Below are positions 8,335 through 16,594 of a stretch of DNA of 64,000 nt, in pieces. Positions within the stretch are counted from its first letter, which is position 1; each line of letters starts with the position of its first letter. The position numbers and the translations under genes are program-made. Source of the stretch: CAIKMD01 sp963702925 (GTDB taxonomy: Bacteria > Pseudomonadota > Alphaproteobacteria > ATCC43930 > CGMCC-115725); contig OY969771.1 in assembly GCA_963702925.1 (NCBI GenBank), positions 2,108,001 to 2,172,000 on the forward strand. The letters run 5' to 3'. Under the pieces are notes generated by a model. It was not told where the DNA came from. It saw only the letters and a list, made by a program, of their open reading frames with translations, and searched no databases.

Positions 8335-8600
8335 CGGTTGGTTCCCGCTTCGGCCGCCTTGCCCGGGGCCGACGGCGTGAAAATGACCTCCCAATCCCCG
8401 CCGCCGATCTCTTGCTCCCGATGGCCGAAGCCGCGCTGCGCCATCACGCCGAAAAGCGGAATAGGTTTGAAGGTCGCGAGCAACCGCAAGCCTTGTCCCG
8501 GAGGCAGCGCTTCGATCGCTTGCATGATTTCGGAAAAAGGCTCGCCGCCGGCTTTCAGAATCTCGCGGACGTCGAGAGTTGACAGAACAGGTTCGGTCAT
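8331..8600 (-). CDS. DUF2249 protein, first copy
   Basis: 89 aa: LDVREILKAGGEPFSEIMQA, LPPGQGLRLLATFKPIPLF and GDWEVIF are standard DUF2249 signatures. ATG 8600 is chosen to begin at MTEPVLS; ATG 8609 is an alternative, as the AGGGA upstream is too close to it. It follows the membrane protein gene by about 20 nt in one operon. Confidence 0.85.
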   Translation of the reverse strand: MTEPVLSTLDVREILKAGGEPFSEIMQAIEALPPGQGLRLLATFKPIPLFGVMAQRGFGHREQEIGGGDWEVIFTPSAPGKAAEAGTNR

Positions 8601-8619
8601 TGAATGCATACTCCCTGTG

Positions 8620-9975
8620 CTACTGATGCATTGCGAATTGCGACAGCGAGTTTGATTGCGGGCTTGCCGAAGGAGCAGCAGGTCGAATACGACGCGCCGT
8701 GCCGTAGCGCACAAGCCAAAGAGCGCGCGCGATCATCAATGTGGCCATCAAATGTCCGAGAGCGGCGAGACGCCAAGCAATTGGCCACCCCAGTGCAGCG
8801 AAAAGCGTGCCGGCTGCAACAGCTGCGAAATAGAGGATGAACCATGGGCGGTCGCGGCGTTCATCGACTAGATCCTGGACGCGTGGCACAACCTGCTTGC
8901 CAAGAATGCTGCCATAACGATCGAGCCAAGTCATGAATGGCACGATTTTGTAGAGTTGACTCAAAGCAAGTCCCGAAAGCCAGCCGAACAGGAAGAGATA
9001 GCCGAGCACGCCGATATGCTTTTCGCTAGCACTCGTGGCGTAGAGATAGAACGCGAAAAAGATCGAGATTCCGAGGGCGGCCAATGCGCCGAATGCCATA
9101 CCGGTATTAAGCTCGAGCTTATGGCGTCGCCGTGCGCGATAGAGTCGCGCCATATCGAAGAGATAGAGCATGATGCCCAGGCCGGTTACAGCGGCAGCGA
9201 TTGCCAGGAATTGATTTGGTATGGCAGCGCCCAGCGCGGCAGCGAGGTCGAGAAGCCAGGTCGTCGTCAGTCCACCCACGCTTAGAACGAGAACACCGGT
9301 CCCGACTAAGCCTCGCTCTTCGGGAGCTAAGGTAAACATGCTGAGAAGGCGATAGCTGACACCCATGGCCGTCAGCGTGAACCAGCCGATGAGGCCTGCA
9401 AGGAGATGAAGCCTCAGCCCATCTGTAAACGCGCCCGTCCATGAGACCAGCTCTGGCGACGAGAGCGCGCAACCGAGAAGAATCCCAAGCCCGAGTGCGG
9501 TAAACAGGAAGACAAGTCCAGCCGCCACGAAACGCGCAGCAAAGGGCAGCGGCCGTGTCTGCCACAAAGTGCGGAATAACGAACCGGCAGCGATCGTCAC
9601 TCCGGTCAGCACCAGAACACCACCGATCGGCAGCAAGATAACGTCTGATGGTGCCAAACGACCATCGAGGGCGACAAAGCCAATCTCCATTCCTCCGAGG
9701 CCGATAATGATGGTAACCAAAGAAATTAGCGCCGATATCCCGGCGACACTCCCTTGCGCGGTGAGGACCGGGATGAACTGATGCAACGCGCCCAACATCA
9801 GGAGCGTCAGCCAGCCGATGGTGAGCAGATGCACGGTGGCAAGCGTAATTGGCGCAAAGAGAGGCGCCGTCGGAAAGGCCAAGCCGGCCACCATGGCAAG
9901 CTGAGCCAGGAGGAAAAAGCTCAACGCAGCCTCAAAATGGAGCATCGTCCACCGGGAAATGGCCGAACCGAACAT
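8620..9975 (-). CDS. Heme-copper-oxidase-like (NorB/CcoN-type) multispanning membrane protein
   Basis: 451 aa with about 12 TM helices and almost no soluble domain. His residues lie inside helices (TVHLLTIGWLTLLMLGAL, LHLLAGLIGWF, then ALHQFIPVL), as in subunit I of heme-copper oxidases and in NnrS-like proteins. It lacks the full set of copper ligands expected of an oxidase, so I call only the fold type. It leads an operon with two DUF2249 proteins, DUF59 and a DUF2249 fusion, and is divergent from a globin across a strong palindrome at 10019-10047. An NO- or hypoxia-related heme protein is the best inference. Confidence 0.75.
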   Translation of the reverse strand: MFGSAISRWTMLHFEAALSFFLLAQLAMVAGLAFPTAPLFAPITLATVHLLTIGWLTLLMLGALHQFIPVLTAQGSVAGISALISLVTIIIGLGGMEIGFVALDGRLAPSDVILLPIGGVLVLTGVTIAAGSLFRTLWQTRPLPFAARFVAAGLVFLFTALGLGILLGCALSSPELVSWTGAFTDGLRLHLLAGLIGWFTLTAMGVSYRLLSMFTLAPEERGLVGTGVLVLSVGGLTTTWLLDLAAALGAAIPNQFLAIAAAVTGLGIMLYLFDMARLYRARRRHKLELNTGMAFGALAALGISIFFAFYLYATSASEKHIGVLGYLFLFGWLSGLALSQLYKIVPFMTWLDRYGSILGKQVVPRVQDLVDERRDRPWFILYFAAVAAGTLFAALGWPIAWRLAALGHLMATLMIARALWLVRYGTARRIRPAAPSASPQSNSLSQFAMHQ

Positions 9976-10018
9976 CTGACCCTCACTCCGCCGCCGATCG
10001 GCGCTTGAACACGTCCCA

Positions 10019-10047
10019 AATAAGATATATATGTTTTATATCTTATT
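10019..10047. promoter_or_regulatory. 29-bp palindrome between globin and membrane-protein operon
   Basis: Perfect 11-bp arms AATAAGATATA / TATATCTTATT around a 7-nt spacer. It lies 44 bp before the membrane-protein ATG on one side and 50 bp before the globin GTG on the other, so it probably controls both. The arm contains ATAAGATA, also before rrf2 and the ferredoxin, which makes the Rrf2/NsrR-like protein a candidate binder. Confidence 0.7.
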
Positions 10048-10096
10048 GGAGGCGCGTCAAGTTGTCGCGAGGTTGGTCACAGTACGGAGCGCTATC

Positions 10097-10522
10097 GTGT
10101 CGACGATCGACGAGAATGTGGCGATGAAAGCCCAAAGCGTCACTGAAGATTCGGTTGGCGCGCTCGTTACCTGCTTCTATGAGAAGATTCGTCAGGATCG
10201 CGTGCTTGCGCCCATCTTCAATGATGCGCTGGGCGATGAATGCTGGGATGGGCATATCGCAACCATGCGCGAATTCTGGTGCTCCGCGCTGCACGTTAAG
10301 CGCGGCTATGCCGGCGATATGCTCGCCGCTCACCAAAAGCTCGGGAAACTCGACAGGGCTTTCTTTCCACGCTGGCTTGGGCTCTTCGAAGCTGCAGCAC
10401 TGGAATGCTTCGCGGAAGCGCCCGCCCGGATGCTCTTTGAGCGGGCAACGCGCATTGCGCGCAATCTCGAAAGCGCGCTTTCCCATGCGCGCCACAGCGC
10501 GCCACCCACCGCCCTTTTCTGA
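10097..10522 (+). CDS. Truncated hemoglobin, group III-like
   Basis: 141 aa. The 2-on-2 globin pattern is clear: ALVTCFYEKIRQDRVLAPIF, then W-D-x-H-x-x-x-M-x-x-FW (about residues 53-64), a Y-x-G element, the proximal His in AAHQKL, and FFPRWLGLF. Truncated globins bind NO and O2 and guard respiration. GTG 10097 has ACGGAG 7 nt upstream; ATG 10124 is the alternative and matches family length slightly better. It is divergent from the heme-copper-oxidase-like gene. Confidence 0.88.
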   Translation: MSTIDENVAMKAQSVTEDSVGALVTCFYEKIRQDRVLAPIFNDALGDECWDGHIATMREFWCSALHVKRGYAGDMLAAHQKLGKLDRAFFPRWLGLFEAAALECFAEAPARMLFERATRIARNLESALSHARHSAPPTALF

Positions 10523-11127
10523 AGGCGATGGGTCAATCTGTCGGCCACAGCGCTCGTTAACTTGCTAGAACCGATAGAGACGCAAAGATGGCGCAAATCG
10601 CAAAACCGATGGCGCTCATACGCAAAGTTGCTCGTTGAAGATCGCGGCCGAATGCCAGACCCAAAAGATGATCGCTCCTTTCGCAAGAGGCAAAATCTTC
10701 ATCCGGGGTGATCATCGCGACGTCTTTGTCGAAGTGATATCGGCTACGGTAATCGCCGCGCCTATCGCCTTCGCTTCCAGGAAAGTGTCATCGCTTCCGG
10801 CTTTTGGGAACGGCGCATACCGGATGACCGACGCGAATGATCGGACTCCAGTCAGGGTCGAGGGAAATCTGGCGCACATAGTGTCGTCAAGCCCTTCCTG
10901 TTCTCTTGAATCCCCGTGGCGAAACGCAGCGTTGTCCCCGCTTGAACAATCCATGCAATAGACCGCCGACTTGGATCTCAGGCGTTCGCGCTGATCAACC
11001 CCGCTGAGCCCATTGGTTAGGTTAAGCATTCATATCGGAAAAAGAGCCGCACCGTCTTTGCGCCAAAGCAATGTGCAAGGCGAATAGCCTACCGTAGCGA
11101 CTTGCATAAGCTCACTGCCATTATCAT
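10523..11127. other. Intergenic stretch, no recognised gene
   Basis: Overlapping frames on both strands (10635-10961 +, 10712-11029 -) have no recognisable domain, no good ribosome site and biased composition. I see no supported product. Confidence 0.45.
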
Positions 11128-11141
11128 CTCTTGGATAAGAG
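11128..11141. promoter_or_regulatory. Inverted repeat before the XdhC-type gene
   Basis: CTCTT-GGAT-AAGAG, with a longer TTATC...GATAA symmetry around it, ending 23 bp before the start at 11165. Operator-like, binder unknown. Confidence 0.4.
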
Positions 11142-11164
11142 AGCACCGGACAAGGTCATTTTCC

Positions 11165-12019
11165 ATGCTTTCAGAAACCGTTCACGAAGTTGCCTCTGCA
11201 TCGTCGCTCGTCGCTTCTCGCGATGTGCTCGACACGATGGTGGCGCTGCGCAACCGGAGAGAGCCATTCGCGCTCGCAACGGTCATCGAGACTCAGGGAT
11301 CGGTCTCGGCGAAAACCGGCTCGAAAGCAGTCATCGGGCGCGATGGGCGCATCCTTGCAGGGTGGGTTGGCGGCGGCTGCGCGGAAAGCACTGTATGTCA
11401 CGGCGCGCTCGGCACTCTCGAAACGGGAGAAAGCACGATTGTCGATCTTGATCTCAACGACGAGGTACTTGGCACCGGCATGCCCTGTGGTGGCACGATG
11501 CGGGTGTTCATCGGACCCGTTCGTCCCAAACCACGTTTGTGGATCCTGGGGCACGGCAAGGTGGCAGAAACGCTTTGTGCGATCGGCGCCACCATCGGCT
11601 TCGAGATCGTGATCGACGATCCCATGGCCGACCAAGCGCATTATCCATCGGCAACGCTATTGCTGGTTGACGATTTCGATTACAGCCGCCTCGATCCCCA
11701 AGCGGACGATTGCGTGATAGTCGCCACGCAACACAAAGGCGACCACCAATCCATGGCGCAGTGCCTGCACTCCCCTGTACCTTACATCGCGCTGATCGCG
11801 AGCCGGAAGCGCTCGAAGCTCGTTCTGGACTATCTGCGCGAGCAAGGCTTCGACGAATCCGACCTTGCGCGGATTTATGCGCCAGCGGGGCTCGATCTTG
11901 GTGCCAACACGCCCGAGGAAATCGCTCTCTCTGTCCTGAGCGAGATCGTCATGCTGCGCCACAAGGCCAGCGGCGTGTCGAGATGCCAGCAGAAGGCGCA
12001 AAAGGGCGATCAGGTATGA
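11165..12019 (+). CDS. XdhC/CoxF-family molybdoenzyme maturation protein
   Basis: 284 aa. N-terminal XdhC/CoxI domain (FALATVIETQGSVSAKTGSK, then GWVGGGCAE with its Cys, about residues 70-78) and C-terminal Rossmann-like domain (LWILGHGKVAETL, about 125). The family inserts or sulfurates the Mo cofactor of xanthine dehydrogenase or CO dehydrogenase-type enzymes. No such enzyme is adjacent; its coupled partner is a DUF1858 protein. ATG 11165 is preferred over an in-frame start at 11102. Confidence 0.88.
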   Translation: MLSETVHEVASASSLVASRDVLDTMVALRNRREPFALATVIETQGSVSAKTGSKAVIGRDGRILAGWVGGGCAESTVCHGALGTLETGESTIVDLDLNDEVLGTGMPCGGTMRVFIGPVRPKPRLWILGHGKVAETLCAIGATIGFEIVIDDPMADQAHYPSATLLLVDDFDYSRLDPQADDCVIVATQHKGDHQSMAQCLHSPVPYIALIASRKRSKLVLDYLREQGFDESDLARIYAPAGLDLGANTPEEIALSVLSEIVMLRHKASGVSRCQQKAQKGDQV

Positions 12020-12219
12020 CGCGCGTTGAGCCATCGGCGACGGTCGCTCAGCTCCTGGAACGACATCCCGTGACGATACGGGTCTTCATCGGTCACAGAA
12101 TGGCTTGCATCGGCTGCGCCATCGGGCCTTATCACACCGTCGAAGAGGCCTGCGCCGAGTACGATCTACCGATCTCTACATTCATGCGCGAACTCATGGT
12201 GGCCGGAAATCGGTCATAG
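12016..12219 (+). CDS. DUF1858 domain protein
   Basis: 67 aa, overlapping the XdhC stop by ATGA. It has the DUF1858 core: TVAQLLERHPVTIRVFI, GHRMACIGCAIGPYHTVEEA with a C-x-x-C pair, and an LP-x-x-x-F-x-x-E/L end. The domain occurs alone or in Fe-S and hybrid-cluster-type proteins and probably binds a cofactor or ligand through the Cys pair. Translational coupling to XdhC suggests a shared task. Confidence 0.85.
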   Translation: MTRVEPSATVAQLLERHPVTIRVFIGHRMACIGCAIGPYHTVEEACAEYDLPISTFMRELMVAGNRS

Positions 12220-12245
12220 ATTCGGCCGCTCGCCTGTAACCCGAT

Positions 12246-12995
12246 CTATTCTTCCTCAGCTATCCGAACTAAGGCATGGGAGTCGCGCAGCACCAGATGC
12301 TGTCGTCCACCATCGACAATGCCGCGCTGCTCCCAAGCGCTCAGCGTACGGCTCACCGTGTAGAGATTGGCACCTGCCATCAACGCGATGTCATGCCGCG
12401 TGATCGGGAAGGAAATCTCGATGCCGCCCTCAACGCGACGGCCTGCCTGCCGGACGAGACGCAGGATCGCGTGCGCGATGCGACGCTCGACGCGTTCCGT
12501 CACGGCTTCGCGGAGTCGCGCATCCGCTTCCTCGAGAAACTTGCCCATATTGCGGATGACAGCGAGAGACAGAGCCGGATGACGCGACATCAGGTCGAAG
12601 AAGGTCCGTCGAGACCAGGCGAGCGTGATACTGTCCGTCACTGCTGTTGCGGTTGCCGGATAAGGCTTGTCGCAAAACGCCGAGACATGCCCGGCGAGAT
12701 CACCAGGCCCCAGAAGCCTGACCACCACCCGGCTACCATCGGGCGTCACATGGATCACCTTCAAGCGACCGTTCAACACAAGGAGCAGAGTGCGCGGCGC
12801 CTCGTTCTGTTTGAAGATCGCTTCGCCCTTGCGAACGCGTTCGACGTGCGACATCCGCGCGATCTCGTCGCAGATGACACTATCGAGCTCTGAAAAGAAA
12901 TCGAGGTGGCGGATCGCCGATCCGTCCAGTCGTCCGCTCGCATCAAGGCGCAATGACAAGCTTTGCGAAGAAGATGGCGAAGCGACGCTCTTCAT
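12246..12995 (-). CDS. Crp/Fnr-family transcriptional regulator
   Basis: 249 aa: cNMP-like sensor domain (about residues 30-150, with LLLVLNGRLKVIHVTPDGSR) and winged HTH (ITRHDIALMAGANLYTVSRT, about 198-218). No N-terminal Cys cluster for a 4Fe-4S centre is visible, so it is not FNR proper; DNR- or NnrR-like heme/NO sensing is possible. In the recognition helix Tyr stands where FNR has the Glu that reads TTGAT, so it may not be the protein that binds the boxes in this window. It is convergent with the DUF1858 gene. Confidence 0.9.
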   Translation of the reverse strand: MKSVASPSSSQSLSLRLDASGRLDGSAIRHLDFFSELDSVICDEIARMSHVERVRKGEAIFKQNEAPRTLLLVLNGRLKVIHVTPDGSRVVVRLLGPGDLAGHVSAFCDKPYPATATAVTDSITLAWSRRTFFDLMSRHPALSLAVIRNMGKFLEEADARLREAVTERVERRIAHAILRLVRQAGRRVEGGIEISFPITRHDIALMAGANLYTVSRTLSAWEQRGIVDGGRQHLVLRDSHALVRIAEEE

Positions 12996-13227
12996 CGGTG
13001 GCCTCGAAGATAGAATGCGCTTGCAAGTCGCGCCTCAAGCATATCGCCCTCACGGCGCGAAAAGAGAATACACGCGGTTCGTGTGCCAAAACGCCGCGGG
13101 GATCTCAACGTCCATTCCTGCGGATCAAAAATCAATGCAATCGCTGCCATCGTTGCTTTAGAGCAATGACGACAGAATTCGCACTGCTCAGATCTGGATC
13201 GTCGGTTCCGGCGGCCAAAAGGTCAAG

Positions 13228-13242
13228 TTGGATCCGATCCAA
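13228..13242. promoter_or_regulatory. Inverted repeat TTGGAT-CCG-ATCCAA
   Basis: Perfect 6-bp arms with a 3-nt spacer, 37 bp before the small gene at 13280. Operator-like; binder unknown. Confidence 0.35.
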
Positions 13243-13279
13243 ACAGTCGGTCACGAAGCGGTAGCAATGGAGGATAGTC

Positions 13280-13468
13280 ATGGATGCTTTCACCGAGAGC
13301 GCTGGCCCGGCGAACTATTGTGATGAAGGCCTACAGCTGCGCCACAAGGTTCAAAAGCTTCGCTGGATGGGCTTCGAACATGAAGGGGATGCTTTGACGC
13401 ATAAGATCGAGACGCTTTGCTGTGGTTTGCCGCAGGCTCTAGTTCCTCCTCACTACTCGACTGATTGA
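13280..13468 (+). CDS. Small hypothetical protein (62 aa)
   Basis: Preceded by GGAGGAT at a good distance. The helical core GLQLRHKVQKLRWMGFEHEG followed by a C-C pair (ETLCCGL) resembles tiny proteins of rhizobial genomes of unknown role. No membrane segment. It stands alone after the Crp/Fnr gene. Confidence 0.55.
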   Translation: MDAFTESAGPANYCDEGLQLRHKVQKLRWMGFEHEGDALTHKIETLCCGLPQALVPPHYSTD

Positions 13469-13822
13469 CGTTGAAGCTGGCCGCCTTCGCTTTGTCGAGC
13501 CGGCCGGCCGTCAGAAGAACGGCGCTGGCACACGGCCTCCATGCGATGACCGAGCGCGGCTCAATATCGGCTCCGGCGAACCATGGCCAGATCGTGATCG
13601 CTCGATCCGATCGAGACACATCATCGGCCGGCGGCCCTCCTCCGCGTGCCGCGGAAGGAGGAACCCGCCGCGGGCGCAGGCTCAAGCCGAATCAGGATTG
13701 CCTGGGTCTGCTCGCCGCCTTTTGCAAACGTGCCGAACCGTCGCGCTTCGGTCGCACTGCGTCTTCTCACTTTGACCTATAGCCCTATATGCCGCTTCTG
13801 GCCCGAAGAGGTCATCAGGACG
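13469..13822. other. Intergenic stretch
   Basis: No supported gene. Open frames here are GC-driven, without ribosome sites or recognisable domains. Confidence 0.4.
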
Positions 13823-14020
13823 TCACCTAAGGAGGCTGCGGCGTCTATTCGAATTCGGGTTCCAAAACTCGGGCGCCGCGACAATCGTGCTGGCCATGTC
13901 CCGCGCGCAATCGGTGAAAAGCTTCGCTTCAGGATTCAGGAGCTGGTTCTTGCGCGTGATGATCGCGACAGGCAACGGCTCGAATGCCGCATCGACCGAT
14001 ACCGGCCAGAAGTCGTGCTT
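13823..14020 (-). pseudogene. LysR-type regulator, C-terminal remnant
   Basis: About 58 codons read HDFWPVSVDAAFEPLPVAII then TRKNQLLNPEAKLFTDCARD, the closing strand and last helix of a LysR substrate-binding domain, ending in TGA at 13823-13825. In-frame stops lie just upstream and the HTH is absent. It abuts the CMD pseudogene on the same strand. Confidence 0.65.
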
Positions 14021-14035
14021 CGGGCCTCATGCTCA

Positions 14036-14333
14036 TATGCATCATGGTTGCCGGTGCGTATAGGCATCTCCAGCCCGCATCTCCGCGGCGATTCAAATGG
14101 CTTCCATCAGCCCCTGCCGTGCCACGCCGTGACGGTGCGCCGCTTTCGTGTGTCCGCGGCACTGCGTAGCATGCGCCGCGGCGGCGATGAGCTTGATTGA
14201 TCTTCGTCGGCCAGACTCCGTCGGTAAAGACCTGCTGGCTGTATGCCTGAAAGGCTCTCTCGGTTTCAGAAGAACGGGCTCGGCGCTTTTCGGTGAAGTC
14301 GCGCGTCGAAGGAGGACATATCGCTTGGGTCAT
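14036..14333 (-). pseudogene. CMD-family paralogue, frameshifted
   Basis: The first 45 residues (CPPSTRDFTEKRRA, ETERAFQAYSQQVFTDG) closely match the intact CMD protein at 4799-5146. The frame is then lost: the CPYCIRGH region reads in a different frame and the product is garbled to its end. The Cys pair is therefore not made. It is divergent from the ferredoxin across the palindrome at 14428. Confidence 0.8.
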
Positions 14334-14427
14334 GTCGACACTCCTCCATGTCTCGCAATGCCGGGGTGTATCCGGCGTCAGCGTCAGAAAAACCTGGACG
14401 GCAAGGATTGCTTGCTGGGTGCCGCGC

Positions 14428-14447
14428 TATAAGATATATATTATCTG
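14428..14447. promoter_or_regulatory. Palindromic ATAAGATA element before the ferredoxin gene
   Basis: AGATA-TATAT-TATCT (14432-14446) inside TATAAGATATATATTATCTG, 63 bp before the fdxA ATG and about 95 bp before the CMD pseudogene start. It shares ATAAGATATATAT with the globin palindrome at 10019. Confidence 0.6.
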
Positions 14448-14509
14448 AATGTTATTATGTCAATCGGTTCGGCCCGATCGGGCGGATGCCTTGGTGCTGG
14501 GAGTGAGCA

Positions 14510-14848
14510 ATGCCCTACGTCGTGAACGCCGCTTGCATCAAATGCAAGTACATGGACTGTGTCGAAGTCTGCCCCGTAGATTGCTTCTACGAGGGCGAGA
14601 ATATGCTCGTGATTTATCCGGACGAATGCATCGACTGCGGCGTCTGCGAGCCCGAATGCCCTGCAGAGGCGATCGTTCCCGATAGCGCTCCAGGAGCCGA
14701 AGACTGGCTGGAACACAATCGCACCTATGCGACCCAATGGCCGAACATTACCCGTAGGGGTACGCCTCCGGCGGATGCCGATCAATGGAAGGGCGTAACA
14801 GACAAATTCGGCCGTTACTTCTCAGGGAAGCCGGGAGGATCGCGGTAA
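14510..14848 (+). CDS. fdxA: 7Fe/8Fe-type ferredoxin
   Basis: 112 aa, the FdxA length. The first cluster motif is C-x2-C-x4-C-x3-CP (residues 9-21) and the second is C-x2-C-x2-C-x3-CP (residues about 42-53), giving a 3Fe-4S plus 4Fe-4S protein. It is a soluble low-potential electron carrier. Divergent from a CMD pseudogene and followed by a small TM ORF and coxA on the same strand. Confidence 0.95.
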   Translation: MPYVVNAACIKCKYMDCVEVCPVDCFYEGENMLVIYPDECIDCGVCEPECPAEAIVPDSAPGAEDWLEHNRTYATQWPNITRRGTPPADADQWKGVTDKFGRYFSGKPGGSR

Positions 14849-14858
14849 AGGCCGCGCC

Positions 14859-14996
14859 ATGGTGAAGGTGCTGACGATCCTGCTGTCGACGCTTTGGGTC
14901 GCCGCAGAAATCAGCGCGCCAAGCTATGTGAGAATATTGAACGAGAAGGTGGCCCATCCAACGGGAGGGCCGCCTGACACGGAGGATCGATTATGA
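14859..14996 (+). CDS. Small putative single-TM protein (45 aa)
   Basis: ATG 14859 lies 10 nt after fdxA and the TGA overlaps the coxA ATG (ATGA). The product starts MVKVLTILLSTLWVAAEISA, a possible membrane segment or signal, and ends hydrophilic. There is no clear Shine-Dalgarno; coupling to fdxA is possible. It could be a small oxidase-associated peptide or chance. Confidence 0.4.
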   Translation: MVKVLTILLSTLWVAAEISAPSYVRILNEKVAHPTGGPPDTEDRL

Positions 14997-16594
14997 GTTC
15001 TGCGCATGCCGTATCGACACCCCATCATTCCGAAGCGGCAAGCTTTTGGAAGCGATGGCTGTTCTCTACCAATCACAAGGACATCGGCACTCTCTATTTA
15101 CTTTTTTCAGTGTGTGCTGGCGTGATCGCCGGCGCCTTGTCGGTGGTGATGCGCTACAACCTGATGCGACCGGGTGATGTTCTCTTTCATGACAATCATC
15201 AGCTCTACAACGTCGTTCTAACGGCGCACGGCTTGATCATGATCTTTTTTACGCTGATGCCGGCGTTGATTGGCGGCTTCGGCAATTGGTTCATTCCGCT
15301 GATGATCGGCGCGCCGGACATGGCGTTTCCGCGCCTCAACAACATAAGTTTTTGGCTGCTGGTTGTGGCTTTCGCGTTCCTTATGGGCTCAGCATTCACC
15401 GGTGATGGCACCGGGACTGGTTGGACACTCTATCCGCCGCTTTCTAGCGTCGGTCAGCCGGGCCCTTCGGTGGACATGGTGATCTTCGCCATCCATCTGG
15501 CGGGAGCTTCGTCGGTTCTCGGCGCGATCAATTTCATCACCACCATCTTCAACATGCGTGCTCCGGGCATGACCTTGTTCAAGATGCCCCTCTTCGTCTG
15601 GTCCGAGCTCGTTACCGCCTTCATGCTGCTGCTGACTGTTCCGATCCTGGCAGGTGCGATTACCATGCTGCTGACAGATCGAAATTTCAGCACAACTTTC
15701 TTCGATCCCGCCGGCGGCGGCGATCCGCTGCTATTTCTTAACCTGTTCTGGTTCTTCGGCCATCCCGAAGTCTACATCATGATCCTGCCGGGCTTTGGCA
15801 TCATCAGCCAAGTGGTATCGACCTTCTCCAAGAAGCCGGTGTTCGGCTATCTGGGAATGGTATTTGCCATGCTCGCCATCGGCGTGATCGGCTGTGTCGT
15901 GTGGGCGCATCATATGTTCACAACCGGCATCAGCGTCGATACGCAGGCCTACTTCACAGCGGCCAGCATGGTTATCGCCGTGCCGACCGGCATCAAGATC
16001 TTCTCGTGGATTGCGACGATGTGGGAGGGATCGATCGAATTTAAGACGCCGATGCTTTTTGCGATCGGTTTCATCTTCGTCTTCACCGTGGGCGGCGTCA
16101 CCGGCGTGGTATTGGCGAACGCAAGCGTCGATCATACGCTTCATAATACCTACTATGTCATTGCGCACTTCCACTATGTGCTGTCTTTGGGTTCTGTGTT
16201 TGCGATCTTCGCTGGCTTCTATTATTGGCTCGGCAAGATGAGCGGGCGTCAATACAACGAGACTTGCGGCAAGATTTATTTCTGGACGACCTTCATCGGC
16301 GTGAATCTGGCTTTCTTTCCGATGCATTTCCTCGGCCTCGCCGGCATGCCGCGGCGCATCAGCGACTACCCCTCGGCCTTCGCTGGTTGGAATTTCGTTT
16401 CCTCGATCGGCGCCTATATCGCCTATGGAGGGACGCTCTTCTTTGTCGTCACTGTGCTTTACACGCTTTTTGCCGGCAGGCGGGCGCCCGCGAATCCATG
16501 GGGCGAAGGCGCGACCACGCTGGAATGGACCTTGTCCTCACCGCCCCCTTTCCATAGCTACGAGGAAATTCCCGTGGTGGGGTGGCGCGCCTAG
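14993..16594 (+). CDS. coxA: aa3-type cytochrome c oxidase subunit I
   Basis: 533 aa, full length, about 12 TM helices. It starts STNHKDIGTLYLLFS, has the heme a ligand region TAHGLIMIFF, the cross-linked His-Tyr loop FGHPEVYIMILPGFG (about residue 255), the CuB His pair WAHHMF (about 303) and the heme ligands AHFHYVLS (about 388). It reduces O2 in the inner membrane. No coxB, coxC or assembly genes are adjacent, so the partner subunits must be encoded elsewhere or the gene is an orphan. GGAGG 8-9 nt upstream supports the start. Confidence 0.95.
   Translation: MSSAHAVSTPHHSEAASFWKRWLFSTNHKDIGTLYLLFSVCAGVIAGALSVVMRYNLMRPGDVLFHDNHQLYNVVLTAHGLIMIFFTLMPALIGGFGNWFIPLMIGAPDMAFPRLNNISFWLLVVAFAFLMGSAFTGDGTGTGWTLYPPLSSVGQPGPSVDMVIFAIHLAGASSVLGAINFITTIFNMRAPGMTLFKMPLFVWSELVTAFMLLLTVPILAGAITMLLTDRNFSTTFFDPAGGGDPLLFLNLFWFFGHPEVYIMILPGFGIISQVVSTFSKKPVFGYLGMVFAMLAIGVIGCVVWAHHMFTTGISVDTQAYFTAASMVIAVPTGIKIFSWIATMWEGSIEFKTPMLFAIGFIFVFTVGGVTGVVLANASVDHTLHNTYYVIAHFHYVLSLGSVFAIFAGFYYWLGKMSGRQYNETCGKIYFWTTFIGVNLAFFPMHFLGLAGMPRRISDYPSAFAGWNFVSSIGAYIAYGGTLFFVVTVLYTLFAGRRAPANPWGEGATTLEWTLSSPPPFHSYEEIPVVGWRA

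Noticed and set aside
10635..11029. Overlapping frames on both strands after the globin
   Set aside because: No domain, no ribosome site and composition unlike neighbours; not called as genes.
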